The notes beneath the pieces were generated by a model. It saw nothing but the letters and a program-made list of their open reading frames with translations, was not told the DNA's origin and made no database searches. A program made the position numbers and the translations under genes. Below, one piece after another: positions 1-6,647 of a DNA stretch of 7,042 nt (position 1 is the stretch's first letter; every line of letters starts with the position of its first letter). The stretch comes from Spirochaetota bacterium (GTDB lineage: Bacteria; Spirochaetota; UBA4802; JAFGJZ01), in assembly GCA_023396665.1 (NCBI GenBank), contig JAEWVL010000465.1, forward strand, positions 1 to 7,042, in the 5' to 3' direction.

Positions 1-2
1 CT

Positions 3-836
3 GTTAGAATATCCGCTCCAGCAGTACTTACAATACAGCCTCACTACCACAGATTGCGATCCTTTAATCCACATCCATGGAACACTGTCTCCGTACCGGG
101 AATAATACCAGTCGGGAAAAGCGGCAGCAGCACGGATTTTTTCGGCATCAGGGAATACCATTCGGGAGATCCCGTTGGAAAGCTGGACTGGAAAATGACA
201 GAAAAACATCCGCACAAATATTATATTCGCGAATTCGAGCACGAAAGCAATGCCGAGATCGCACTGATCGTCGACGGAAGAAAGCACCTGCATAATGAAG
301 TCGAGTGCATATTCGAAAAGGAAATTGAACTCGCCGCTTCGCTCGCGGAAATGTTTATTCGACAGGGAAACAGGGTCGGGATGACGGTATTGGGAGGCAA
401 TCATCCGACCATCACACCGGGCTACGGGAAAAAGCAGCTCAATCGCATTCTGAACGGATTGGCGGCTGCGCAGACCGGAAACTGCGATAAAACCGACATG
501 ATTCATTTTCTGCAAATACGGCAGTATTCCCGCAAAGCCCAGTACTTCTTCATATCACCCTATGACTACCAGGATCTGGACTACTACAGAACACTACGGG
601 CCAGAGGATTGCAAATCGTACTCATCACATCCGACACATTCGGTTTTTTGTTTGCGGATATGGACTCACATGACAACAACACTCCACTTCACATCAGCAA
701 GCTTGAGCGGAAACTGAATCTCTTCTATCTCACACAGATGTCTGTAACGGTCGTAGACTGGGACATAAATCTGTCTGCGGCAAGTCTGCTGAAAAAAGCG
801 CTTTTCAGCGCAAAAGTGAAAAGAAGAAGAGGCTGA
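3..836 (+). CDS. DUF58 domain protein, 5' end cut by the window
   Basis: The frame is open from base 3 with no stop upstream, so the TTG at 54 is not the start and the gene begins outside the window. 277 residues are visible. Residues 41-64 carry the DUF58 signature (G-S-S-x-D-F-F-G-I-R-E-Y, then S-G-D-P, then L-D-W-K). Residues 73-81 give the Y-Y-I-R-E-F-E-H-E strand that leads into a von Willebrand A-like core. DUF58 proteins normally have an N-terminal membrane anchor and an Ig-like segment (cut off here) and sit beside MoxR AAA+ ATPases in envelope or stress-related operons of poorly defined role. In this copy the usual MIDAS D-x-S-x-S after the first strand reads D-G-R-K-H (91-95), so metal binding is doubtful. 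The stop lies one base before the next gene, indicating one transcript. Family call is strong; cellular role is unknown. Confidence 0.87.
   Translation, partial: VRISAPAVLTIQPHYHRLRSFNPHPWNTVSVPGIIPVGKSGSSTDFFGIREYHSGDPVGKLDWKMTEKHPHKYYIREFEHESNAEIALIVDGRKHLHNEVECIFEKEIELAASLAEMFIRQGNRVGMTVLGGNHPTITPGYGKKQLNRILNGLAAAQTGNCDKTDMIHFLQIRQYSRKAQYFFISPYDYQDLDYYRTLRARGLQIVLITSDTFGFLFADMDSHDNNTPLHISKLERKLNLFYLTQMSVTVVDWDINLSAASLLKKALFSAKVKRRRG
788..809 (+). other. Perfect 8-bp hairpin at the end of the DUF58 gene
   Basis: GCTGAAAA (788-795) and TTTTCAGC (802-809) form a perfect 8-bp inverted repeat with a 6-nt loop. It lies inside the last codons of the DUF58 gene, 28 bases before the next start codon. 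No T-run follows, so it is not a terminator. It could affect mRNA stability or coupling to the next gene, or it may simply reflect the codons used (L-L-K-K-A-L-F-S-A). Confidence 0.4.
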
Positions 837-837
837 T

Positions 838-1341
838 ATGAGCAAAATAAAATTGACCGTTCTGTATTACGGAGTATGCGTGACAGCTCAAGCGCTTTTC
901 TTCTCAGGTTTTGCAGACTGCGATATAAGTTACACAGCAATAGTCGCTGCCGCCTTTTCCCTGTTCTATCTGCTTTTTGCCGATAAAGCACCTTCATTAT
1001 TCTTTGTACTTGGCATATCGGCCGCATCAGGGGGTCTGGTGATACAGAGCTCATCCGTTTTGATGCTGATCTATTCCGGCCTCTTATTGGTCAGCCATGA
1101 CCTCTGCGAATGCAGGGGAATATACAGAACTTTCGGAGACTCACCGGAAACAAGCATATATATCATTGCCCGCCTGAAAATCCTTGCCCTTGTCTTCATT
1201 TCGGCAAGTGCCATCATACTGACTGTCAGACACCTCGAAGTTGTGATTCCGTTCTGGCCTATGCTCTTTGTACTCGTCGCAGTTTTCATCAGCACAGGAA
1301 AGCTCACTTCCGTCCTGATTGTGAAAAAAACAAACGAATGA
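838..1341 (+). CDS. Small multi-pass membrane protein of unknown function
   Basis: A 167-residue, strongly hydrophobic protein I do not recognise. Likely membrane segments are at about 6-24, 31-48, 52-70, 72-87, 108-130 and 135-152. The longest soluble loop (88-107) contains C-E-C and several charged residues. The ATG follows the DUF58 stop by one base. A purine-rich ribosome site (GAGG, 829-832) lies 5 nt upstream within the end of that gene, so translation is very likely coupled. The position fits the small membrane proteins that often accompany DUF58 and MoxR genes, so a partner role with the DUF58 protein at the inner membrane is the best inference. No catalytic motif or signal-peptide cleavage site is visible. 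It is the last gene of this plus-strand unit, and the next gene converges on it. Confidence 0.8.
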   Translation: MSKIKLTVLYYGVCVTAQALFFSGFADCDISYTAIVAAAFSLFYLLFADKAPSLFFVLGISAASGGLVIQSSSVLMLIYSGLLLVSHDLCECRGIYRTFGDSPETSIYIIARLKILALVFISASAIILTVRHLEVVIPFWPMLFVLVAVFISTGKLTSVLIVKKTNE

Positions 1342-1418
1342 CATTCGAATGGGTGCCATGCAAATAATAATACAATCATCAAATTGATCACAACTTCAGA
1401 CAGTACCTGATCTGGCAA

Positions 1419-2336
1419 TCACGTCCGTTCCCTACAGCTGTTGATCAGATCGATGCGGTTTTCCGAACCCGTTTTCTGAAACATGCTGTAGATGTGTTTT
1501 TTCACGGTCGACGGGGATATGCGCAGGTGTGCCGCCATCTGTGCGGTGCTGAAACCATCAGCGATCAGATGCAGTACCTCGTCCTCTCTCGCGGTGAAAC
1601 TGAATTTGCGTGCTCCGCTTATGCTATATTTTCGCAGGGGAGCGCCGAGAGAGCTTATATAGGGACAGGCCATCACTATAATCACCAGACCGCAGAGCAG
1701 ATGATAAAAGGATGACAGATAAAATCCCGCCGGTTTTGAGGAAAACCACAGACGCAATCTGTAATAGTAAGGTCCGAAGGAATCAAAAATCAGCAGGGGT
1801 ATTGATAACAAAACCAGAACGAGCAGAATGGTCAGATATTTCCTGTTGCATAATGACTTCTTAAACATTGCCCATAGCATAAGGGATACGCTGTAAACGA
1901 TCGCGACCAGCAAAGTCAAGGCCGCAATCGCGATCGCATGGACGAATCTGACGTACAGAAACCTTTTTCCGAACAGGAGCATAGCGGCAAGTAATACCGG
2001 TTGAAGCGCGAAAAAGGGATACAACAGGCGCGGAAAAGGAAGATCGACAAAATCATGAACCAGTACGGGCAAGCCATAGGTCATCAGGCAGAAGCCGATA
2101 AAATGTATGATTATTACGGCTATGAGAGGATTCGGATAAATCCTGCCCGCGCCCAGCGAGACCTCAACCGACTGAATCAGAAAAGCCAGAGAACCGGTAA
2201 AATTAGCGACACAACAGATCAGTCCGTGCCGCAGCACCGGAAATTTGTAACGCATCGTCAGAGTCAGCACAAAGGCCAGCGAAAAAAGCTGAATAATGAA
2301 AACAGAAATAGTCAGAAGTATTACATATCTCGTCAC
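1419..2336 (-). CDS. Seven-helix membrane protein with C-terminal LuxR-type DNA-binding domain
   Basis: A 305-residue one-component regulator. The N-terminal 225 residues hold about seven hydrophobic segments (roughly 4-26, 36-56, 69-92, 104-123, 129-157, 167-188, 203-225) with no recognisable enzyme or receiver domain. Residues 246-303 form a LuxR/NarL helix-turn-helix: F-T-A-R-E-D-E-V-L start, then G-F-S-T-A-Q-M-A, then the recognition helix S-P-S-T-V-K-K-H-I-Y, ending K-T-G-S-E-N-R-I-D-L. The family is thought to sense a membrane or external signal and bind DNA while anchored; its ligand and targets here are unknown. I chose the GTG at 2336 because GGAG (2345-2348) sits 8 nt upstream. A TTG at 2384 would add 16 residues but has no ribosome site. 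It is transcribed toward the DUF58 operon and has no partner kinase in view. Confidence 0.9.
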   Translation of the reverse strand: MTRYVILLTISVFIIQLFSLAFVLTLTMRYKFPVLRHGLICCVANFTGSLAFLIQSVEVSLGAGRIYPNPLIAVIIIHFIGFCLMTYGLPVLVHDFVDLPFPRLLYPFFALQPVLLAAMLLFGKRFLYVRFVHAIAIAALTLLVAIVYSVSLMLWAMFKKSLCNRKYLTILLVLVLLSIPLLIFDSFGPYYYRLRLWFSSKPAGFYLSSFYHLLCGLVIIVMACPYISSLGAPLRKYSISGARKFSFTAREDEVLHLIADGFSTAQMAAHLRISPSTVKKHIYSMFQKTGSENRIDLINSCRERT

Positions 2337-2672
2337 CGGCTCTTCTCCGATATTTATTTTCTGGTCGCCTTTACAACTACACAATTATGCAAATTAAGTC
2401 CGTAACACGTGGACTATCTCATTCTTCATTCCGGCAATACAGCACGACAAACCCATCATACCAGCGCAAAATCCTTTTTTCTGATTCGACAATACTGATA
2501 CAGAAGACCGTCCGTATGAGGCAGAGCATAATCGCGAACATGTCACCCTCAAACAGTTTGAAAAGCCGGAAACATCGTACAAAACCACCGCTGATGAAAA
2601 AAAGTAATCGTCACCGCAAAACCGGAATAGCTGAAAATTGCGGCGACACTCATAACCGATGATACAATAATA
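2337..2672. other. Gap between nadE and the luxR-type gene; possible decayed small membrane ORF
   Basis: This 336-base gap contains no intact gene I can support and no clear sigma-70 promoter or terminator. On the minus strand, a frame from an ATG at 2653 encodes a hydrophobic start and then meets a run of seven T (complement of A 2597-2603). With six T instead of seven, the frame stays open to a stop at 2419-2421. This would give about 77 residues with two hydrophobic stretches, the second starting M-F-A-I-M-L-C-L-I. No ribosome site precedes the ATG. It may be a pseudogene, a homopolymer sequencing error, or chance. The gap should also hold the promoter of the luxR-type gene, since nadE ends at 2673 on the same strand. 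Confidence 0.35.
2345..2348 (-). promoter_or_regulatory. Ribosome binding site deciding the luxR-type gene start
   Basis: On the minus strand GGAG is followed by 8 nt and then GTG (2336-2334). This favours the GTG start over the in-frame TTG 48 bases upstream, which lacks any purine-rich site. The first hydrophobic segment then begins within a few residues of the N-terminus, as expected for this class. Confidence 0.7.
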
Positions 2673-4571
2673 CTACTGTTCACTCCTGCCGAGAACACGC
2701 TCCCGCAGTTCGCGGTACCGCTCAGTTTGATACAATGGAAGCTGGCTCTCGCGAAGGTCATAGCCGAAAGCCCCCCTGCTCATGACGATCACCGGCGGGG
2801 ACTGCACGCGCTTGAAAACCGCACGCTGCATCGAATTCACAAACCACTCAAGATCGTCGATGAAGCACTTCGGCTCATCGAGACCGTAAAGAGAAAGCAG
2901 AGCCTTGTCGATATCGAGCCGCTCTGCCAACTCAGCGCCCAGATACCACTCGAGCACATCCTCGGCGCTTTTACGCCAGTAGGTCGTGAACTCGCGAACG
3001 AGGGCGTCATGGTATCCCCACTTCATGGGATCCCGCTGTGCGTTTTTTAACTCGGCCGTCGGCGCGATGCCGAAATTGAAACGGCTGTCGGGCAGAAGCT
3101 TTCGGGGTATCAGCTCACGTGAAAAAACAACGTCATTAATATATGCAGAAAGCTCGAATACCTCTGTTTTGAGAAGATCGCCGATCGGCGCGAGAACACC
3201 GTTGACATCGCCGTAGAGCGTTGCGTAGCCGAGAGCAATCTCGACCTTATTCCCGTTACAGGTCATCATTCCCCCGTGAATGCCGGCAATATTCGACAGT
3301 ATGGAGCTGCCGCGTATCTTTGCCTGCACGTTCTCAAGGTTAAACGCGGAGGGATTGAACCGATCGAGCAGCTTGGCGTTTGCGGCCAGCATGTCTTCAA
3401 TGGAAAGCTCACACAGCGCAAGATCGAGCGCGGCGGCGACATGCGCCGCAACATCTTTGGTCGCCTGCGAATTATAGCGTGAGGGAAGATTAAAAAGCTG
3501 CACCCGCTCTTTGCCGACCGCACGCTCGACAAGAGCGGCGACAAGCGCGCTGTCCACCCCGCCCGAAAGCCCGATGATGTAGGGAAAATCCGAAGAACCG
3601 CCGATATCGTCGACGGCGCGTATGCCCTCAATCGCCGCAAGATACTGCGCCTCCGGTTTGGAAACGGAAGGTGCCTCGCCCGGACAGGCTCTTGAATTCA
3701 CAGAAGAACTGTCGTGAACGAGCAGCCGCTCGGCGTAGGGACGCTCAATCTCATCGATTATCCGCCCGTCTTCGCCGTATATGGTGCTGTCGCCGTCAAA
3801 GGTGACAAAATTCTTGCCGTTGTTCTGCACCCCCACACAGTTCACATAGTAGAAAGGAACAAATCTTCCGGCATCATCAAGTACAGCCATGATGCGGCGT
3901 TCGCGCGAAGCGCCTTTGCCCCAGGTCCAGGGACTCGCCGACACGTTGAATATCATCTGAGCTCCGTTATCCATCAGGATACGGCTTACGTTCAGCGGTT
4001 TTCCCCGATATGAATAGTCGTCACACCACAGATCCTCACAGACCTCACAGCCGATGACGATTTCACCGTCTCTGTGAACGAAATGAAAGGGCATGAGCAG
4101 AGATTCGATATCGGCACCCATTTCAAGCGAAAGGTCGGCCAGAGAATAGAAGTAGCGCTCGTCGTCAAAAAAACGATAGTTGGGAAGCAGCGTTTTAAAG
4201 GTAAGCCCGTCGGGAAGCGGGCACGGTCTTTGTCGCCCCAGCGGCTTTTTCTCAAAAAAAGCGTAAACGGCATTATATTTTCTCGTACGGCCGTCTTTAT
4301 TGCGGGCACATGAGTCAAGATAGACATTGCCGTACACGATAGCGATATCGCCGCTCAGTTCTCTGAGCAGATCATTGTAAGCCATAAGTTCACGGCAAAA
4401 ACCCTCGTCCAGCCAGCGATCGCCGAGCAGATAGCCCCCGACGCACATCTCGGGAAAAATTACGATGGCACAACCGGCATCTTTCGCTTCAGCGACAAAA
4501 GCGCGCATCCGTCTGAAATTCTCTTCGGGACGCCCCGGCAAAACGCGCATCTGTGCACAGGCGATTCTCAT
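2673..4571 (-). CDS. nadE: Glutamine-dependent NAD+ synthetase
   Basis: A 632-residue cytoplasmic enzyme of the usual two-domain size. It converts nicotinic acid adenine dinucleotide to NAD+ using ATP and ammonia from glutamine, the last step of NAD+ synthesis. Residues 1 to about 290 are the nitrilase-fold glutaminase, with the Glu-Lys-Cys triad visible as E41 (F-P-E-M-C), K126 (K-T-L-L-P-N-Y) and C178 (C-E-D-L-W). Residues from about 310 to 632 are the synthetase domain, with the ATP PP-loop S-G-G-V-D-S at 336-341 and the conserved N-G-N-K to G-Y-A-T-L-Y-G-D stretch at 439-455. All key residues are intact. The ATG at 4571 is chosen because AAGGAG (4580-4585) lies 8 nt upstream; an upstream in-frame TTG at 4688 sits at the predicted transcription start and has no ribosome site. 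The gene appears to be transcribed alone from the promoter at 4694-4722. Confidence 0.97.
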   Translation of the reverse strand: MRIACAQMRVLPGRPEENFRRMRAFVAEAKDAGCAIVIFPEMCVGGYLLGDRWLDEGFCRELMAYNDLLRELSGDIAIVYGNVYLDSCARNKDGRTRKYNAVYAFFEKKPLGRQRPCPLPDGLTFKTLLPNYRFFDDERYFYSLADLSLEMGADIESLLMPFHFVHRDGEIVIGCEVCEDLWCDDYSYRGKPLNVSRILMDNGAQMIFNVSASPWTWGKGASRERRIMAVLDDAGRFVPFYYVNCVGVQNNGKNFVTFDGDSTIYGEDGRIIDEIERPYAERLLVHDSSSVNSRACPGEAPSVSKPEAQYLAAIEGIRAVDDIGGSSDFPYIIGLSGGVDSALVAALVERAVGKERVQLFNLPSRYNSQATKDVAAHVAAALDLALCELSIEDMLAANAKLLDRFNPSAFNLENVQAKIRGSSILSNIAGIHGGMMTCNGNKVEIALGYATLYGDVNGVLAPIGDLLKTEVFELSAYINDVVFSRELIPRKLLPDSRFNFGIAPTAELKNAQRDPMKWGYHDALVREFTTYWRKSAEDVLEWYLGAELAERLDIDKALLSLYGLDEPKCFIDDLEWFVNSMQRAVFKRVQSPPVIVMSRGAFGYDLRESQLPLYQTERYRELRERVLGRSEQ

Positions 4572-4579
4572 ATAAGCAG

Positions 4580-4585
4580 CTCCTT
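4580..4585 (-). promoter_or_regulatory. Ribosome binding site of nadE
   Basis: AAGGAG on the minus strand ends 8 nt before the ATG at 4571-4569. It fixes the nadE start at the M-R-I-A-C-A-Q sequence typical of the glutaminase domain N-terminus, and rules out the longer frame that reads through the leader. Confidence 0.85.
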
Positions 4586-4687
4586 TCGCAGGCAAAGCAA
4601 ATTCGGGTTCGCGCTGAACACCCGTATCAGCTCCAAAAAGCGGACCCGGTTGTTCAGATATAAAGTCGCAGGCAGAGCCTTTACGCA
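4586..4687 (-). promoter_or_regulatory. Structured 5' leader of nadE, possible cis-regulatory RNA
   Basis: The predicted nadE transcript starts near 4687 and has about 116 nt before the ATG. Reading the minus strand, CTGAACA (4657-4651) can pair with TGTTCAG (4620-4614). CGGGT (4648-4644) in the loop of that stem can pair with ACCCG (4608-4604) downstream, which is the geometry of an H-type pseudoknot. The whole is flanked by a 13-nt direct repeat with one mismatch, GCTCTGCCTGCGA (4678-4666) and GCTTTGCCTGCGA (4598-4586), the second just before the ribosome site. It does not match the known NAD+-I (nadA) motif as I remember it. A regulatory role is inference only. Confidence 0.35.
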
Positions 4688-4693
4688 AAGAAG

Positions 4694-4722
4694 ATTATCA
4701 GCAAGTTCAAAAGTGATGTCAA
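4694..4722 (-). promoter_or_regulatory. Sigma-70 type promoter of nadE
   Basis: On the minus strand a perfect -35 box TTGACA (4722-4717) is followed by a 17-bp spacer and -10 box GATAAT (4699-4694). Transcription should start near 4687, just upstream of the nadE leader. The match is close to the housekeeping consensus in both boxes and spacing, which suggests strong constitutive initiation unless a repressor or the leader intervenes. Confidence 0.75.
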
Positions 4723-4885
4723 CCGAACTTTTTTCGTACTTACTCTAATATTCAATACAAACAAACGAACAGTAACAATTCCGGTAAACCGCTGTTTATT
4801 CATAAATTATGCGGGTATTCCGCATCACATAAAAAGATACGGGGGGATACGCTAATCAAAAAATAGCGCTTTACAGCACTTGTAA
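4723..4885. promoter_or_regulatory. AT-rich divergent regulatory region with operator-like inverted repeat
   Basis: This AT-rich stretch separates the -35 boxes of two divergent promoters. It contains a perfect inverted repeat, ATGCGG-gtatt-CCGCAT (4809-4825), close to midway between them. A shorter CGGT-AA-ACCG palindrome lies at 4782-4791. A tandem-like GATACG pair lies around 4837-4851. The symmetry and location suit a protein binding site serving one or both promoters, but no known regulator motif is recognised. No ORF here has coding support. Confidence 0.4.
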
Positions 4886-4914
4886 TTGACAATCCTTTCC
4901 CGAATTGCGATAAT
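4886..4914 (+). promoter_or_regulatory. Sigma-70 type promoter of the 4938 membrane protein gene
   Basis: A perfect -35 TTGACA (4886-4891), a 17-bp spacer and -10 GATAAT (4909-4914) predict a start near 4921. This leaves a short leader of under 20 nt that contains the ribosome site GGAAAGGG (4926-4933). Both boxes and the spacing are identical to those of the divergent nadE promoter. Confidence 0.77.
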
Positions 4915-4937
4915 GAATAAAAAGCGGAAAGGGTCAA

Positions 4938-5471
4938 ATGGAAACTATTTCAAACCTCGATTTCGAAAGGGTACCTTCTTCAATAGACTTTTTCATATCG
5001 CATCCCCTGCTTGCGACTATATCCTCTTCGAAGCTCACTTTCATTGCCGTCACCGCCGTGGTATCGGTGCTGCTCTATTTTTCGCTTTTTGCGCTCATAA
5101 AAAAGAAAAATCCCGTGCGCAACATTATTTGCTGCCTCGCCCTTGGTCTGCTGCTCATTCTCTTCAGAAACGTTAACATTTCGGCACAACAGGCTCTGCA
5201 ACCCACGAGCGCAACCGTCATTGCCGCAATTATCGACGGAAAGACTGTTGACAAAGGCTTATTTTCAAAGAAATACTATCTGCTGACAAAAATTGAGAAT
5301 CAGCTTTGCGGCGTCGTTACCAACAGAACAAGTTACGAAAACCCGCGCTATGCTGTCGGTGCGACATTCGATTATTCGCTTTATACATATATCAATAAAA
5401 ACACAATACGCATGTACCGTTTCCTGAAACCTGAATTCAAGCTTAAACCCGAAGCGGGCAACTTGCAATAA
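4938..5471 (+). CDS. Two-helix membrane protein with C-terminal extracytoplasmic domain, unknown function
   Basis: A 177-residue protein I do not recognise. Two hydrophobic helices are visible at about 33-54 and 62-77, joined by a short basic loop (K-K-K-N-P-V-R, 55-61). By the positive-inside rule this loop is cytoplasmic and places both termini outside. Residues 90-165 look like a small beta-rich domain: A-T-V-I-A-A-I-I-D-G-K, then K-K-Y-Y-L-L, then G-V-V, then Y-A-V-G-A-T-F-D-Y-S-L-Y. The pattern is loosely reminiscent of DUF3592-type membrane proteins, but that is only an impression. The ATG is well supported by GGAAAGGG just upstream and a near-consensus promoter at 4886-4914. It diverges from nadE, and the two may share regulatory DNA. 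The following gene on the same strand is 141 bases away. Confidence 0.82.
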   Translation: METISNLDFERVPSSIDFFISHPLLATISSSKLTFIAVTAVVSVLLYFSLFALIKKKNPVRNIICCLALGLLLILFRNVNISAQQALQPTSATVIAAIIDGKTVDKGLFSKKYYLLTKIENQLCGVVTNRTSYENPRYAVGATFDYSLYTYINKNTIRMYRFLKPEFKLKPEAGNLQ

Positions 5472-5523
5472 GGAATCACTATCAGTCCGGATAAACGAAG
5501 CCCGGATCATCTGAACGAAAGAT

Positions 5524-5553
5524 GCAGCCCTGTTCGTACCGCTGCTGATTTTT
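5524..5553 (+). terminator. Weak candidate intrinsic terminator
   Basis: GCAGC (5524-5528) pairs with GCTGC (5541-5545) around a 12-nt loop, followed within 3 bases by five T (5549-5553). The stem is short, so termination would be weak or partial. Its place between the 4938 gene and the lipoprotein gene is suitable. A second small stem, TCCGG/CCGGA, lies just upstream. Confidence 0.3.
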
Positions 5554-5612
5554 CGAGCTTCCCGGCAACAACCGAACTCTTCATAGTCACCGGCACCAAC
5601 AGGAGAATCATC

Positions 5613-6647
5613 ATGAGAGGCAGCACGGCGCTTGTGTTACTGTTGATTTGTTTCGGATGTACACGCGATATTGCGCACATCGAAACCGTCGAAGTGCTGA
5701 CACCCGGCAATGTTGCCGCCTTCACCAGGGGTAGCGTAAAAACCGAAGATGAAGCCCCCGCCCATCCCCTGCTCCTCACCCGGCCCTATGAGATCGGCAA
5801 ATTCGAAATCAGCAATCGTCAGTTCGCGGAACATTTCAACGAAGCCATCAAAAAAGGAACCGTACGGGTCATCGAAGACGAACTGTGGAATGCAGCATCC
5901 ACACGCCGTTACCTCAGTCTGAAAAATGCTGACGGCAGCCCCATCGGCGGGCTCGAACTTCACACATCGAAACTGGTCATCACAAAAGATTTTATCACGG
6001 CAAGCGGCAAAAAAATCAGCGCCGAAAATTTCCCCGTTCGGGGTGTCAGCTGGTACGGCGCCTGTGCCTTCTGCAATTTATTGAGCAAAGCCGCCGGTTT
6101 CGACGAATGCTACGATCTCGAAACATTTGCCTGTGATTTCTCGAAGGGGGGATACCGGCTGGCCACCGAAGCGGAATGGCTCTACGCCGCAAAGGGAGTC
6201 AGGGAAGAGCTCTACGCGTGGGGCTCGCAACTGCGGGAGGCGAGCTGCAACTACGATGCCTGGCAGAGTCCTTTTTCCGGCGGCCCGAGCCCGACAGGCT
6301 TTTTCAACGGCGAAACGCGAAACGGACAGATAAGCATCGACGCGGCATCCCCCTTTAAGGCCTATGACATGAACGGGAATGTACGCGAGTGGTGTAATGA
6401 CTGGTACGGCAGCGACTGGTACCGCTATTCACCCTCGACCGATCCGATTGGACCGGACATTGCAAACAAGATCGGCAAAGGCAGTCTGCCCGACAAAAAG
6501 GTACTCAAAGGCGGCAGCTATCTCTCAACTGCTGCGGAAATACGAAATGAAGCGAGGACGGCGGCGGCACCCGACGACTGCTCTGCGGAAAACGGCTTTC
6601 GCATTGCGCGCACTCTGCTGCCAGCGACAACAGAACAGCCCGAATAA
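5613..6647 (+). CDS. SUMF1/formylglycine-generating-enzyme-like domain lipoprotein
   Basis: A 344-residue probable lipoprotein. The N-terminus M-R-G-S followed by a hydrophobic run ends at C16, with residues C-F-G before it. This is a loose lipobox of a kind tolerated in spirochaetes. The SUMF1 (FGE-sulfatase) domain spans about 55-335. Its marks are E-I-S-N-R-Q-F (65-71), G-V-S-W-Y-G-A (144-150), G-Y-R-L-A-T-E-A-E-W (180-189), Y-D-M-N-G-N-V-R-E-W-C (251-261), K-G-G-S-Y (299-303) and G-F-R-I-A-R (328-333). The two catalytic cysteines of true formylglycine-generating enzymes align with S305 and I310, so sulfatase activation is unlikely. A binding or structural role at the envelope is more plausible. 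AGGAG (5601-5605) lies 7 nt before the ATG. No sulfatase gene is nearby. Family call is strong, function open. Confidence 0.92.
   Translation: MRGSTALVLLLICFGCTRDIAHIETVEVLTPGNVAAFTRGSVKTEDEAPAHPLLLTRPYEIGKFEISNRQFAEHFNEAIKKGTVRVIEDELWNAASTRRYLSLKNADGSPIGGLELHTSKLVITKDFITASGKKISAENFPVRGVSWYGACAFCNLLSKAAGFDECYDLETFACDFSKGGYRLATEAEWLYAAKGVREELYAWGSQLREASCNYDAWQSPFSGGPSPTGFFNGETRNGQISIDAASPFKAYDMNGNVREWCNDWYGSDWYRYSPSTDPIGPDIANKIGKGSLPDKKVLKGGSYLSTAAEIRNEARTAAAPDDCSAENGFRIARTLLPATTEQPE

Noticed and set aside
1342..1418. Search for a bidirectional terminator between the convergent genes
   Set aside because: Only very short palindromes such as CATTCGAATG are present, with no stable stem followed by a T-run.
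2337..2384. Longer luxR-type frame starting at a TTG at 2384
   Set aside because: There is no ribosome site before the TTG; GTG at 2336 has GGAG 8 nt upstream.
2001..2405. 134-residue plus-strand frame antisense to the luxR-type gene
   Set aside because: It is a basic, low-complexity translation with no motif, lies opposite a well-supported gene, and has no ribosome site.
3266..4327. Several 100-125 residue frames inside nadE on both strands
   Set aside because: They are shadow frames of the intact synthetase gene, rich in Arg and Ser, with no recognisable family.
4572..4687. Known NAD+-I (nadA motif) riboswitch
   Set aside because: Only a short ACAACC-like resemblance is seen. The tandem-domain layout of that class is absent, and it is known mainly from Acidobacteria upstream of nadA.
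4572..4688. Longer nadE frame starting at a TTG at 4688
   Set aside because: The added 39 residues do not resemble a NAD+ synthetase N-terminus, the TTG has no ribosome site and coincides with the predicted transcription start, while the ATG at 4571 has AAGGAG at 8 nt.
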